Source: Epicoccum nigrum (taxonomy: Eukaryota; Ascomycota; Dothideomycetes; Pleosporales; Didymellaceae). From it: 64,000 nt of DNA. Under the pieces are notes generated by a model. The model did not search any database and was not told the origin of the DNA. It worked only from the letters and a program-made list of their open reading frames with translations. Of this stretch, positions 19,334 through 30,989 are shown piece by piece. The first letter of the stretch is position 1. Every line of letters starts with the position of its first letter. The stretch is from the NCBI GenBank assembly GCA_002116315.1, contig KZ107850.1, positions 290,747 to 354,746 on the forward strand, read 5' to 3'. The position numbers and the translations under genes were made by a program.

Positions 19334-22300
19334 CTAGTCCAGATAGCTGGTCCCTTCTGTGACGGCCAATGCTTCTTCTGCCTGGCCACCCGTCATCTCC
19401 ATGGCTTCGCCAAACATCTCTTGCCCATTTCCCGAGCTCTTGAAGAGGTCCTGCATCGGACTTGTTGGCATATGTGTCGAGCTTTCAAAGAGACCTGGGT
19501 CGAGGGGCGCAACTGACGAGCTGCCACCGAAATTGAGAGGCGCGTTGGTCGTGAACGTAGGTGAGTTGTTGTAGGCTGGTGTTGTGTTGGAAGTGAAGAA
19601 GTCGTTCTCACCTGACTCACGGCGAGGGTCGCCCGGCGGCGTATGTGAGGCGTCACCGTTCGGGTTGAGCCCTTGGGGCTGGTTTGGATCGCCATCTCTG
19701 CCCTTGACTTGAACTTGATGGTTCTTTGTGCGCAAGTGTGGTGGCAGATCATCTGGATTGGAAATGCCCAACTGCTGCATGAGCTTCTGCTGCTTTGTTG
19801 GTCGAGGCTTGCGGGTGGACAATGAGGCCTGCAAGATCGGCGGAGGTTTGTCTGCGACAGGCGCCCACTTGTGCAACTCCTGGCGGAAGAAGTTGATCTC
19901 ATCGGTCAAGAGAATATCTGCGCCCTCAAGCTTGCGCAGGTAGAAGCGCTGAGTGGTGAGCTCATCAGGGCTTGACATCATCGGGTTGATGTGTTGCTGT
20001 ACGTATTCACGGAACTTGGTGCCGTGGTCGATGATAGAATCCAGCGTCTCTTCCTCTTCTGGCTGGAAAGGCAGATTTGGTAACTCATCCTGCCACTGCA
20101 TGAGATCTTCAAGCTTAGGACGGGTTGCATCGCGTGGAATCTTGACGCGGTAGTCACAGATGGGACACGTATACTTGTCATCTTCCTTGACTTTACCGCG
20201 CGCAATTTTAAGACACTTGCCGTGGTACCTGGTAGGGGTTAGCAGGCTTCACTGTGCAGGGCATGAACATAGACTTACCACTCGTGACAAAGCTCACACT
20301 CAATCATCATGCCAGCTTCGGGTCTTCGACAGATGCAGAACACGTCGCGACTTGAGCCTGAGCCATCTACCTCCTCTCCATCCATAGGGCTGGCTTCGCG
20401 CGAAGCAGGTTCTACGGGCATGCGCGGCTGGTCAGACAGGTCGAAGCAGAATCGGTTTCGATCGTCTACCGACTTCATGTGTTGATGAAGGATGTGAAGA
20501 GGCGCATTGGCCTTGCCGAACAGCTTTTTGCCTCGACGCATCCAGTCTTCGTGGCGCTTTTGTTCTTTTTCAAGATCAATGGTGCCTGCTGGCTTGCTGT
20601 TGAGAGCGCTCAGAGCGTCCATTGCATCGCGCACCTCCTTGTACGTCGGTCGTTGACGAAGATCAGGATTCTTGCTTCGCTCAAAGAGCGACATGATGAG
20701 ATCCTGCGCATCGCGCTGTTTTTTGAGGATAGCATCGACAGCTGCGCGGGTTTCCGGTGTTACCGGCAAGCTGGTAGCTTGTTTGGACAAGGCGTCTAGC
20801 TGTTGATAATGTACGTTTTCCACAGCCATCAGTTCCTTCGCCTTGGTTTCCCAGAACTCTCCTTGCTCCTTCTTCCCTTGCAGGAACTGGATTTCGGCAT
20901 GGCCTTCAGGAATGCCAAGCTCGACACCGCGAGCAATGAGGTCCCCAACCTCTTGAAGGGTTGTCGCAGGCTTGTACTTGAACTCGTCGCTTTCGCGTAA
21001 CCATTTCAGCTGCTGCACCACCTTTTCAAGAGACTCTAGCTCAGGTACGTCAACGTTGAACGATTTGCCTTCCTCGAGCAATTCATCAAGACGTGTTATG
21101 CTCTGTTGATTAGGACGGTCGCGCAGCGCAATGCGTGCTTTGTCCTGGAACTCGGCAATGCTTTGTGCGCGTTCACGCAGTGCAGTGATCTCTGGACAGT
21201 CGAAGCCAAGGCCCTTCGCTTTCGTCAAAAGCTTCTGGATGTTCTCCATGCTGCGGTACTCACGGTCCTTGTCTTCGGCCTCTGCAGCTACTCCTGCGTT
21301 GGACTTTCTGCCCCTGCCGGTTCGTGCATTTTTCTGGCGAGCTTGCTGTTTACGAGTGGTGTAGACAACAGCCTCTTCAGCCACTTCTGTGCACTTGTCG
21401 ACAAACTCTTTGAGGTCTGCCAGCCCAGGAAGTCCCCAGTCAATCTTTTCACCTTCATGCAGCAAAGTGCGCAGGACTTTGAGTTGCGGTTGAGGGCCCT
21501 CTGCCATTAAGGCCTCCAACTTGGCCTCCCAAGCATCTGGCAGAGCTGCTTTGTCTGCAATCTTGTGGACGACTGAGGTGATAGCTTCATCTGTCATGCG
21601 GTAAATCAAGAAGTGCTTGCCGTCGTCGCCCTGTAAGCGCCCCTCGACAGTGCCGCCACAACATTCATAGACGCCAGCATGCTGCAGGCACAAAACCCTC
21701 TTGGAGTTGCGACAGTAGAATCTGGACAAATAGCTGTATGCTTTACAGAAAGCGCAAATCAGCTCCTCCTCATGAACATCCTTATCGTCCACAATGACTT
21801 TGAGCTGACACTGCACAGACTTGTGATCGCCAGGACCTTCGCTGCTGTCTAGCCTACAAGTATGTGGGCGTGATGCCTTGTGTGCATTAACAAGGGTCGT
21901 TCGTAAGCGCGTCTCTCGAGCACGCATTCGATCGAGGGCTGGACCAAGCCACTTTGCCGTCTTGATGGTCGTATCCTTGCGCCCCGCTGCTGCCAGGAGC
22001 AACTCGTCGTGAGAGAAACATGGCTGTCGCCTATACTCTTGCAATCGAAGAACACCATGTTCACCGAACGGCTCCCAATCGCTTGGGGCAAAGTTGACAG
22101 CCTCGTTGAAGTTAAACCCGTGGTTGAAGCCAGCATGGTAAGCCTGTGGGAACGTGATCACAAACTCGCCCGCTCGTTGGTCAATTGCATAAACCCGGAC
22201 TCCAGCTTTCTTCAGTTGCTCAGGTGTCAGAAGAGTCACAAGCTGGAACAGGAGATCCGGCTGTGTCTCAAATAACTCCGGAACAGCCTCGCGCATAGCC

Positions 22301-24554
22301 TGCTCGAATTTGCCCACATCCTCTGCAGGAATACCGTACCATGTCTTTGTGGCTCCAAAATGCTGATAGTTTGCCGAATACGTATAGTGGTCCTCAGCAT
22401 GCCAGCAAAAGGTGGAGAAGACCATGCCGACGTACAGCCACGGGACAGTCATTCCTGATATGTCGGATTTGATGTGCCTAAACAGCGAATCTGGTGCATA
22501 AGGCATTATGTTGAGGTTCCATGGATCTGTCGCATATGGGTCGCGTGGGTTGCGCTCGATTGTTGGGAAGCCGCTTCCATGTGTTGTTGTGTGAACATCG
22601 GCTCCATATTCCACTTCAACAGTCTCCGTGAGGTTCTCAACAAGGCGCCAAAACTCTTTCTCAATCTCGTCCTCTGACGGCTGCTTGTGCGCATTCGTAA
22701 TTGGATCGAACACGGTCTTGCCAGCAAAATGGGCTTGCTTGAAACTTTGTGCCCTCTCTTGAAACTGCTTCAAAGAGTAGACACCCCCGTCTTCAAAACC
22801 AAACTCACCGGTGCCCACGAGACATCGTGGACAGTGCCAGTCGTGCGTAGGAATTGCTCGAATCGGTGGGTCAAGGCAATAGCCATGATAGCCATTATCG
22901 CAGCTGTCGCATAATAAGATGTTGGTAGGATCATTGTCCGTACCGCAAGTCTCGCAACGCTGTAATGGTCAGCTTCCACCAGATAATCACATCATGAGAG
23001 TTACATACATCGCCGGGTCGGTCGTCAGCAGAACGAACACGCGGGTTAATGCTGCCCGGGGTCGACTGTCGAGGCTGCGTCATGTGCGAGCCGGCTACGG
23101 TAGGCGCATCTAAAAGTTACTCGTTAGTCAAAATGCTGCCAATGAGAGTTCGTTGTCAACCGCGCCATAGCAGGGATGCTTCAAGCGAGGTGACTCTGCA
23201 GACGCTTGCATGTAGGAATACCCTTACCTTTTCTTAGCCGCTTACTGCGACGGCCACTTGCTTCATCAGCGTCCTCATTCATGCTACTCTCGCCGTCTGG
23301 TGACAAAGTGCGCTTAAGCTGATTGAAAGCATGCCCGTTGGATAATTGCGCCAAACCATGCGATGTGGGTCTCAGGTCTGGGGTGTTATGAGCCGACAAC
23401 ATTGGGCTGTCGCTATTGCGTAGTGGTGTTGATGTGCGTGAGTCAATGTACTCTTTGTGAATTGCGTTCGGCGTGTTCACTGCAGAGAAAGAGTTGCTGG
23501 CTGGAGTCGCAGAAGGGGGCGGCGCCGAGGAGATTGCGTTGACCGGAGTGAAGCTTCCCGAGTTGACAGCCGTGAAGCCTGACGAGACTGCTGGTCGCGG
23601 TAGCTCTGGTGGAGTGGGTACAGCATCAGTGTGCAGTGTTGCGTTCAAAGCCGCAGAAGCCCGCATTGCAGGTGAATCCGCAGCGCTGGTAGGAGGCGTC
23701 CCATCTGTCGATTTCTTCAGCGGCGAGTGTGCTGGTGATGGCGTGAATGGGCCGCCATGCTCGACCTCGAGCATATGTTGGACACCTGGCTTTACAACGC
23801 GCAAGTATTCTTCGTAAGGGTGCAACCATTTCTGGTAGGAATTCTTCAGCGACGTGGATAGCGACGACATTATTTTGCCGCTGTAGCCAAGATCGCGACC
23901 AATCTCAGCCCACTTCTTCTGTTTGCAGACACGCTCGAAGCCACCCCTAGTCTCGACGGCTTTCTTCAGCTTGTACAGATCTAGTGGGCGCTTGTCGACA
24001 CTCGGGAATCGAGTGAGGTTGTGGCCATGCTGCTTGTGGAACTTGGACAGCTGATCAAGGTAGTTCAAGTTGGCACGCGTGCCGCCCTCCACAGAGTTCA
24101 GCTCCTGTCGTCGTGTCTTGAAGTGAAAGCGTTCGGTATCCACGGCAAATGCAGGATTCCATGTGTCTGGAGGAACGATTTTGACGATGCCGTACTGTTG
24201 CGCCTCTTCACGTATGCTCTGCATGTATGCGATGGGATCCTTGAACTGCTCGGCAGTTGGTCTGTATGTGGGCGCTTCTTGCAGACCGAACATGCGCTGA
24301 GGCTTTGGCGGTAGGTGGTTCGGCGCATTGTGACCCCTGCGCTCGACGGTAGCCAGATCCAGCGGCGCCGACTTGCGTGCGCTCAAGGGAATCGTGTTCA
24401 CGCTGCTCGACTGTGTGCCGTTTGCAGACGGCGCGGCACCGCCCATGCGCGATCGCGAAGGCCCTGCTTCAGACATGTTATTGTCTGTGGCGACCCGGAA
24501 TGTCGTTATCGTTGCGCCGGTTGGGGGCCCACCGGACGGCACAAAGTCGACCAT
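19334..24554 (-). CDS. KDM5/Lid2-type JmjC histone H3K4 demethylase
   Basis: Four exons (24554..23228, 23109..23009, 22959..20279, 20228..19334) encode 1667 residues. Domains in order: JmjN (about 94 to 131), ARID (163 to 250), PHD finger 1 (477 to 523, CETCG ... LLCDSCDNGYHGYCL), JmjC, a C5HC2 zinc finger (near 890 to 920, CAFCKAY ... FYCRNSKRVLC), a PLU-1-like helical region, and PHD finger 2 (from about 1349, FCICRRPEAGMMIECELCHEW). The JmjC iron ligands are present as His663, Glu665 and His751, the same 88-residue spacing as in human KDM5 enzymes, so it should be active. Members remove methyl groups from H3K4 in the nucleus. The gene is divergent from SLX1. Confidence 0.95.
20229..20278 (-). 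other. Third intron of KDM5-like gene
   Basis: A 50-base intron, GTAAGT to CCAG with a GCTAAC branch site, splitting the tryptophan codon of PHD finger 2 (CHEW/YHGKC). Confidence 0.88.
22960..23008 (-). other. Second intron of KDM5-like gene
   Basis: A 49-base phase-0 intron, GTATGT to TTACAG with a GCTGAC branch site, just before the first PHD cysteine. Confidence 0.88.
23110..23227 (-). other. First intron of KDM5-like gene
   Basis: A 118-base intron, GTAAGG to TTTTAG with a GACTAAC branch site, in phase 1 after a basic SKRLRK segment. Confidence 0.85.
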
Positions 24555-25638
24555 TGCCCTTTCCCTTTCCCTCGATGCACCCAGCAGCTAGCGCTCTTGC
24601 TCGAATTGGCGATTTTGAGGTATCTGACGGTCGTCGAGGAGAGTTCAGGTCGTAGCGATCGTTTGGGAGACAGCGTTCGGTGGGTCACGGGTCTATCGTG
24701 GGGAGATATTTGCTGCAGGCATGGGACCTGGGTGTAGGCAGGCGACTGCCTTCGATTGCATGTGTATTCTTGCGATTGTAGTTTGGCGACGACGAGCGCG
24801 CGGGCGCTGCTCACGATTCGAGTGTGCCAGGCAGGCTGTCGAGCGGGTGGCTGTGGTGCCGATATGGGCGGTGGGTGGAGTGCAGGAGACGAGAGACGAG
24901 GAAATGGCGAGTAGCGACTTGGGGAAAGCCGGGCGAGAGCGTAGGTTAGGTGCGATGCACTAGCGTATCTACTGGAACCAACCCAAAGAACATGCGGACC
25001 ATTGCCCTGTATTATGTAAGGAACCTGTAAATCTGCACATAAGACCACGTTGCATAAGATACTCCAGCAAAACCCTCTGCGATGGATTTGTTGTGCATAC
25101 ACAATCTGAGACTCCTTCCAGGCACGAGATGGGGTGTCGTTGCCAGTTCGCAGAGCTGCTGCTGCCGATCCGATTGGCGCAAGGCTGCGCTACACATTCA
25201 CACCATCTCTCGGTACCGGTAGCTGAGCACTGGCTGACTGTGTGCAATAACAACCGCACAACTCAGGAAGCACAGAACATAACGCATCGTATGGTAGCCG
25301 GTCAGAACACAACATCCCAGCAGTCGCAGCCCTGCTTTGTCGAACATATATAGGTCAAGTAATCCAGGCAGCCTGCATTCGCCACCACGCTGCATCACAC
25401 GACAGAACTCAAATCCTTATCCGAGGGTCAAGCAGAGGCTGAGGTCGGTTCCGCGGACCCGGAGTCGCCATATCACAACCATCTCGACATCGAACACGCT
25501 GTGCCAACGTCGACCTAAGGTCAGCGCAAGGGTGCGCGCCTTGCGACGTTCTCACCAGTCGACAGGGAACTTGCATGACCGCATTGGGTTACTGATCAAC
25601 ATAACACCAGCACCACAGCTCACCTCACGATCAACTCC
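24555..25638. other. Divergent upstream region of KDM5-like gene and SLX1
   Basis: About 1.1 kb containing both promoters. Open frames on both strands are shadows of each other and show no domain. I see no RNA gene. Confidence 0.6.
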
Positions 25639-26724
25639 ATGTCTGAACTTCTGAGGATCGAGAGCAAACCGATCCCAGCTTTTTACTGCTGCTATTTACT
25701 GCGCTCGAATAATCGAAAGTCTTACTATATCGGCAGCACGCCTAATCCCGCACGCCGCCTCGGCCAGCACAATGGCACGAGCAAGGGCGGTGCGAAACGG
25801 ACGGCCATGCAGGGCAAACGGCCGTGGGAAATGACCTGTATCGTCACCGGATTCCCGTCTCACTTCGCTGCACTGCAGTTCGAGTGGGCGTGGCAGAACA
25901 CGCACATGACCAGGCACATCGACCGGGACGTTAGGGACGCCCGAGCCGTGGAGCTGCAGAAAGGCAAGAGAACAGCCGCACCTGCTTCAAAGGGGCGGAG
26001 AAAGAAGCCTCCCATGTCGCTGGAGGCGAGGTTGAAGAACTTGCATCATCTCCTCGGGGTGGACAGTTTTCGGAGGTGGCCGCTGCACCTGCGCTTCTTT
26101 GCGCCCGATATCTTTAAGCAGTGGGAGCGGCATACCGCGAAGATGACGCAAAAGCTGCGGGAGAGTGTCACCATTCAACTCACGCCTGCTGAGATGCCAA
26201 AACTTGCGCCGGAGATTTGGGCAGAGGTGGGCTCGCATTTCATCCCTGATATCATCCGAAACATCCCAGTCGCGTACGAAGACTGCAAGCCGTATGTTGA
26301 GAAGTCTATCAATACCCTCAGGAAAGCCACAAGGCATCTTTGTGGGGTGTGCAAGAAGCCTGCAGACAGCTCGTCCAACATGGTCGTTGTCTGTCCCGTT
26401 GAGACATGCAACACGGTCTCGCACTTGGCCTGCTTGTCGAAAAGGTTTCTCTTTGAGGACGACGACTCAGAGGGTGCATTAATTCCCATTCAGGGCACGT
26501 GCCCAGGCTGCCGCACGACTCTAAAATGGTCAACGTTGATGAAAGAGCTGAGTCTGCGAACCTATGGCGACGAAGAGGTAGCAGCCATGTTCAAGCCGAA
26601 GCGGAAAAAGAAGACGGATACCCAGGATCTTGAGCCGGATACTGGCGAAGAAGACGAGGACCTTGACGAGACGTGGATGAAGGACGTAGACGACTCTGAG
26701 GTAGAGATACCCGAAAGCCCTTAG
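25639..26724 (+). CDS. SLX1: Structure-specific endonuclease catalytic subunit Slx1
   Basis: A single exon of 361 residues. The GIY-YIG nuclease domain lies at about 15 to 95: YCCYLLRSNNRKSYYIGST supplies the two motif tyrosines, ARRLGQHNG the catalytic arginine, and FEWAWQ the metal-binding glutamate. A C-terminal RING/FYVE-like zinc domain starts near residue 237 with CGVCKKPADSS, continues with VETCNTVSHLACL and ends with CPGCRTTLKW. Slx1 works with the scaffold Slx4 to cut branched DNA such as flaps and Holliday junctions in the nucleus. The tail is acidic. The start ATG directly precedes the nuclease domain. Slx4 is not in the window. Confidence 0.95.
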   Translation: MSELLRIESKPIPAFYCCYLLRSNNRKSYYIGSTPNPARRLGQHNGTSKGGAKRTAMQGKRPWEMTCIVTGFPSHFAALQFEWAWQNTHMTRHIDRDVRDARAVELQKGKRTAAPASKGRRKKPPMSLEARLKNLHHLLGVDSFRRWPLHLRFFAPDIFKQWERHTAKMTQKLRESVTIQLTPAEMPKLAPEIWAEVGSHFIPDIIRNIPVAYEDCKPYVEKSINTLRKATRHLCGVCKKPADSSSNMVVVCPVETCNTVSHLACLSKRFLFEDDDSEGALIPIQGTCPGCRTTLKWSTLMKELSLRTYGDEEVAAMFKPKRKKKTDTQDLEPDTGEEDEDLDETWMKDVDDSEVEIPESP

Positions 26725-26782
26725 CTAGCCATGGTTGTGACAGGACTCCAGCGCAGATTGTGTACGCAAATTCCACACTCCA

Positions 26783-27629
26783 CTACCACCCCTCCACCAC
26801 CCTCAGCGGCTTCCCTTCTCTTTCAACCTCCCTCATCCTGCCCCCCACCTCCCTTCGTATCCTTCCCTGCACCTCCTCCACACTCCCCCCCGCATCCACA
26901 ACCACAAAATCCTCGCCCTCCTTCTTCACCCGCACCTCCTCGAACAATCCTCTCACTCGATCCTGCATAGCCTTCTTCTCGTACCTCTCCGTCCCAAACC
27001 CGCCCCGTTTTGCCGCATCCTCCGGCGAGATGTGCAGGAAGAGCACCATATCGGGCCGCGGCAGACCAACATCAGGGTGGCGGCACCATTCCAGGGTCAT
27101 GCTGGGGGTTTGTTTGGCGGCCGAGTAGACGATGCCGGAGTAGTAGTAGCGGTCGATAATGACGGTTGTGCCTTCTTCGATTGCTTGGGTGATTTTGGGG
27201 CTGGGTGGGGGTTAGATGATGTGAGGGAGGTGCAGTAAACGGGACAGGAGAAGAACTAGAAATGTATGCAGAAGCAGAAGCAGAAGAACCAAAGATGTGT
27301 GATTAGGATCGAGAAAAGACTTACACGGCCTCCCACCGATTCGCGCTGAACAGGAGATGGATCACGTGGTCGTCCTGCTCGCTCTCGCCGCTCAGATAGC
27401 TATCAATCATCTGCCCGATCGGCGTCGTCCTATCTTCCTCAAATCAGCTTGAGCCCTTCGTCCGTCTCCAGGAGAAGACTACTCCTCGCACGAGCATTCG
27501 CGTACCTGGGAATCGCATGAAGAGCACATCCTGCCCCTCTTCGCGCAGCGCGTCGACCAGCATCTGGCATTGCGTGGTCTTGCCCGCGCGATCCAGGCCT
27601 TCAAAGACAACCAACTTGCCTCGCGCCAT
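26783..27629 (-). CDS. CDC8: Thymidylate kinase
   Basis: Three exons (27629..27506, 27433..27325, 27200..26783) encode 216 residues, the usual length. The P-loop is FEGLDRAGKTTQC near residues 8 to 20. The splice restores the FPDRTTPIG segment that binds dTMP, followed by MIDSYL and HLLFSANRWE. The DR-Y motif appears as DRYYYSGIVYS. The enzyme phosphorylates dTMP to dTDP with ATP, an essential step in DNA precursor synthesis. The first intron uses an AAG acceptor, chosen because it alone restores the DRTTPIG motif; the second is 124 bases with GTAAGT and CCCAG. It is divergent from the thioredoxin-fold gene, with 269 bases between starts. Confidence 0.93.
27201..27324 (-). other. Second intron of CDC8
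   Basis: A 124-base phase-2 intron, GTAAGT to CCCAG, joining NRWEAV to PKITQAIEEG. Confidence 0.82.
27434..27505 (-). other. First intron of CDC8
   Basis: A 72-base phase-1 intron, GTACGC to GAAG. The AAG acceptor restores FPDRTTPIG; a TAG four bases later would break the frame. Confidence 0.78.
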
Positions 27630-27898
27630 TACTGCTCGAGAACAAAGTGACCGTGATGTGTAAGTTTCGAAGATGCTGCGCGGTCGAGGTATGGAACGGA
27701 TAGGGCTACTAGCGCACGCCGCTAGCCCGAAGCTTATATCCCTCTTGCACGAGCATCCAACTCCATCAATAAACCACACCACACATAACACAATCCACAC
27801 CACCGGAACCAAGAAGAAAAAAAAAGGAAACAAATCAACTCAAAATCCCACTAGCGAATCTCTCCGCCCCAGCCCCACGCACATCCGACACAACCACC

Positions 27899-28499
27899 AT
27901 GCCGCGCGACCCCCTCACCGGCGCCGTGACCCCGTTCCAAACAGCCGTGATCCCCCTCGCGGACGAACTCGCCTACGAAACCTACGTGAAAAACGCAACA
28001 GGCACCATTCTGCTCGCGTGCTTCTGGCCCGAGGACAAGACGTCTCGGATCCTGATCGCCGCGCTCAACAAACGGATGGCGCAGATGAAGAGTCTGGGCG
28101 TGGTGGGCGTGTATAGCTTGGATGTTTATAGTTTGCCGAAGATTGCGGAGGAGTTGGATGTTACGTTTGTGCCCACGCTTATGTGGTGAGTGGACTGATC
28201 TTTCTCGAGTTTCTTCTTTATCTTTTTTGGATAGGGGGGTTTGGAAGGGTGGAGAGGGACTGCTTGTATTCATTTGCATGATTTGCATCAAGAGATCGTG
28301 TGCGCTGACGATTTTCGTGAATAGGTTCAATGACCGCGTGCAGGACGCGCTGGTGTGGCATGACGGGGTAAGGATTGCGGGCGAGAAGGTGGGGGACGGT
28401 GTGGATAGGGTTTTGGCGAGAATAGCGGAGGCGGGGCTGGAGGATGAGGGGGATGATGCGTGGGAGGGGACGGGGGGGATGTATCATGGTGTTATTTGA
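27899..28499 (+). CDS. Thioredoxin-fold protein without active-site cysteines
   Basis: Two exons (27899..28185 and 28325..28499) encode 153 residues. The pattern follows thioredoxin: a beta strand (GTILLACFWPEDK), a helix, a second strand VVGVYSLDVYSLPKIAEEL, and the cis-proline loop as FVPTLMWF. Where thioredoxins have W-C-G-P-C this protein has F-W-P-E-D, so it cannot do dithiol chemistry at that place. It could act as a chaperone or binding module; no partner is evident. The splice splits the Trp codon of LMWFND. The start has a strong CACCATG context. The upstream region is shared with CDC8. It does not match Dim1, the spliceosomal thioredoxin-like protein, well enough to call it so. Confidence 0.8.
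28186..28324 (+). other. Intron in thioredoxin-fold gene
   Basis: A 139-base phase-2 intron, GTGAGT to AATAG, in the cis-proline loop region. Confidence 0.8.
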
Positions 28500-28778
28500 G
28501 TTGTTTCAGTGACGACGATATCTGAAGTCATCACGTCCCAGGATGTGCTGGGTAGCAAGGAATTTTTGCATGTTAATTTAATGTGTACCAAAACATAAAG
28601 ATGGGCTAGTTCACTTCAATGCTAAGCTCGCCTGAGCCCATGTTGACCTTGGTCTCAGGCTTCCTTTGAAGTAACGCCTGTTCTGAAAAATCCTTGCCGT
28701 TGATCCCATGGAAGATGTGTGACCCCTTTCACTGCTATTTTCGTAGTCCTTTCGCTTCCGGCTTGCCCGCTCGCCTCA

Positions 28779-30989
28779 CTACTTCTTCCGAACAACCGAA
28801 ATTGTGGCCTTCTCCTTCTTCTTGGGCTTAGCCACAGGCTTCTTTCCCTCCGTGTTTGGCTTCTTGCGTGACGGGACGTTGTTCACCTTGCCCGCGTCCT
28901 TCTTCCTCTTACCCTTGCTACCTTCCGCACCATCCTTCGAACTCCTCACCATCCCCTTATCACTCCTCTCCTTCCTCTTCTTCGGCTCGGGGGTAAGAAG
29001 TCCATGCTCTTTAACGAAGTGAATGATGTCCAGCGCGATGTCGCAGAACTCCTGGCATCCGCGGATGAGCTTGAATGTGCCCTTGTTGGAAAGCATGCCG
29101 GCGCGCCAGCGGTCCACGACGGTGAAGAAAATTTCGTCCACATCTGCATCGGTTGCGGAACGGATGCGTTCTGGCTCGTCGTCTTCCTTGCCCTCTGGTG
29201 GAGGGCGCATGGCGGTGTTGCCACCATGGAAACCGTAACCGCGACCTAACTCGTCACCTATCTCCCACTGAACGAAAGCTTCCAGCACCATAACGGATAT
29301 AGTGTGGAAGTTGATAACAGCATGTGCTGGTTCAGGATCGGGGGTCTGCAGGGCACGTTGTGCGGGCAAGAAGACTTCAAGAAAGAGCTGCATTTCCTGC
29401 TGATGGTGGTCGTCTGTCAGCGCGACGTGTTCGCGGACAAGATTTGGGATTGAGACCGTGACTCCGTGATTTTCGTTAGGCTTCTCAGGACTGTGGTAAG
29501 TAATCTCGAAGGAAGGGAGTTTCCAGGAAATAGGCTCCGCATCGTCGTCAATCTGATCTTCGAGGTCTTCACCTATCACAGGATCTGCCGAAACAGCGAA
29601 ATCGCCAGAGCTCTTATCGATTACCAATGCTTGACTTTGGTCAGACATCTCAACATCTCCCCCGTCCACTTGAGTGTTGTGCGGGTCGACGGGCTCCGCA
29701 GAAGTGAAAGCATCACCGACCAGCCAAGTTGGAGTAGACATTTGAAGACTGGCTCCGTAACCAGAAGTCATGCGTTGAGCGAATAGGTGAGCGTTAAAGG
29801 GATGTGAAGAGAGAGACTGTTGAGAAAGATGTGAAGAGTTGGACTGATGTGGCAGGTGACCGTTGTATGAGGTATTGACGCGGGGCTGCAAATTAGGGAA
29901 GCGCTGGCCGGGGCTACCGGACTGCAAGTTGAATGGACCAGTGAAAGTAAATAAGCCATTGCTTTGTTGGTCTTTCACGTGGTCAAAGTTCGATGACGTT
30001 GGCATGGTTCTATGGACCATACTAGAATATCCGTAGGCCTGCTCTGCAATTACAGGGTCTGTGTTAAACAAATGCGGAATCTGCTGCCGCAGCTGAGCTG
30101 ACTGGTTATCGTTGACCGACATCAAGGCCATGTCACCATGTGAAGGCGCTGTCTCAACTGAGCCGTATCGTTGCGATTCTTCAGCTGGGTCTGTAAGATC
30201 TTGATGGCTCTCAAGGGGTGACGACGCTTGACGATTGATAGACTGCTGAGTTGAATCCTGAATCCACGGCTCGTGTGCTGACTGAGTGGTGGGGTCCATG
30301 TCAGCAGCTATGGAAGAGCTCCCTGATAGGGTAGTGCGGACTTTTGATGCCATGTTGTGCGATTCTGTTAGATCTTCAGGTTGAGGCTCCGATTTGATCG
30401 AAGCAGGCATAGGAACCTGCCCTACTAGGCCACCTCCGTTACTAGAAGCTTGCACAGTCTCTGCACTCTCTTTGCTGTTTTCCTCATAAATTTTTTCGTT
30501 GGTGAAATATGCGAATAACTCCTGGTTATCAAGTGCAGGCTCTTGCTTCACTTCGGCCTCTCCTATAGCCACGGGAGGACTACTAGGCATCTGGATGGGG
30601 TCGGATGCGTGCAAGTGCTCTGATAATGGTCCTGAAGTCTGGACATCGCCCGTGTGAGAGGGAAAGAGCTGCATCGTGTCGTCGTACTGCCGTTCATCAG
30701 TGATCTGCGTTTTGTGCACCGTCTGAGATAAGTCGTGTGTATCAAGCTGCTCATGCTCCTGTAAATCGCCATCAACGCTGGGAGCACAGGCCGGCTTTGC
30801 TGTACCTGCCATTTGAAGAGATGCGGGAAAATCGGAAGGCTGCTGCTGGGAGATTGGAGGATGCAACTGTTGAATGTGAGGTTCGCCGTCGCTGGCACCG
30901 TCGAGGTGAGCGATCGAGCCTGGTGCTGCGACCTCGGGTGTCTGTCCACGACTCCATATACGGCGTAGTGGGATTGTGAATGGCGCCAT
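28779..30989 (-). CDS. Unrecognised 736-residue protein with low-complexity N-terminus and Lys-rich tail
   Basis: A single exon. I do not recognise a named family. Residues 1 to about 470 are rich in Gln, Ser, Pro, His and Asp and look disordered. Residues about 480 to 690 look folded: they include WKLPSFEITYHSP, VTVSIPNLVREHVALTDD, a helical segment FLEVFLPAQRAL and a helical end CQEFCDIALDIIHFVKEHG. The last 50 residues are dominated by lysine (KKRKERSDK, KGKRKKDAGK, KPKKKEKA), a likely nuclear localisation signal. A nuclear regulatory role is inference. Coding is supported by the long uninterrupted frame, the sensible domain-like segment and the start right after a leader. Confidence 0.8.
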   Translation of the reverse strand: MAPFTIPLRRIWSRGQTPEVAAPGSIAHLDGASDGEPHIQQLHPPISQQQPSDFPASLQMAGTAKPACAPSVDGDLQEHEQLDTHDLSQTVHKTQITDERQYDDTMQLFPSHTGDVQTSGPLSEHLHASDPIQMPSSPPVAIGEAEVKQEPALDNQELFAYFTNEKIYEENSKESAETVQASSNGGGLVGQVPMPASIKSEPQPEDLTESHNMASKVRTTLSGSSSIAADMDPTTQSAHEPWIQDSTQQSINRQASSPLESHQDLTDPAEESQRYGSVETAPSHGDMALMSVNDNQSAQLRQQIPHLFNTDPVIAEQAYGYSSMVHRTMPTSSNFDHVKDQQSNGLFTFTGPFNLQSGSPGQRFPNLQPRVNTSYNGHLPHQSNSSHLSQQSLSSHPFNAHLFAQRMTSGYGASLQMSTPTWLVGDAFTSAEPVDPHNTQVDGGDVEMSDQSQALVIDKSSGDFAVSADPVIGEDLEDQIDDDAEPISWKLPSFEITYHSPEKPNENHGVTVSIPNLVREHVALTDDHHQQEMQLFLEVFLPAQRALQTPDPEPAHAVINFHTISVMVLEAFVQWEIGDELGRGYGFHGGNTAMRPPPEGKEDDEPERIRSATDADVDEIFFTVVDRWRAGMLSNKGTFKLIRGCQEFCDIALDIIHFVKEHGLLTPEPKKRKERSDKGMVRSSKDGAEGSKGKRKKDAGKVNNVPSRKKPNTEGKKPVAKPKKKEKATISVVRKK

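Noticed and set aside
27899..28499. Dim1 (spliceosomal U5 component)
   Set aside because: The thioredoxin-like layout is shared, but the characteristic Dim1 sequence blocks are absent.
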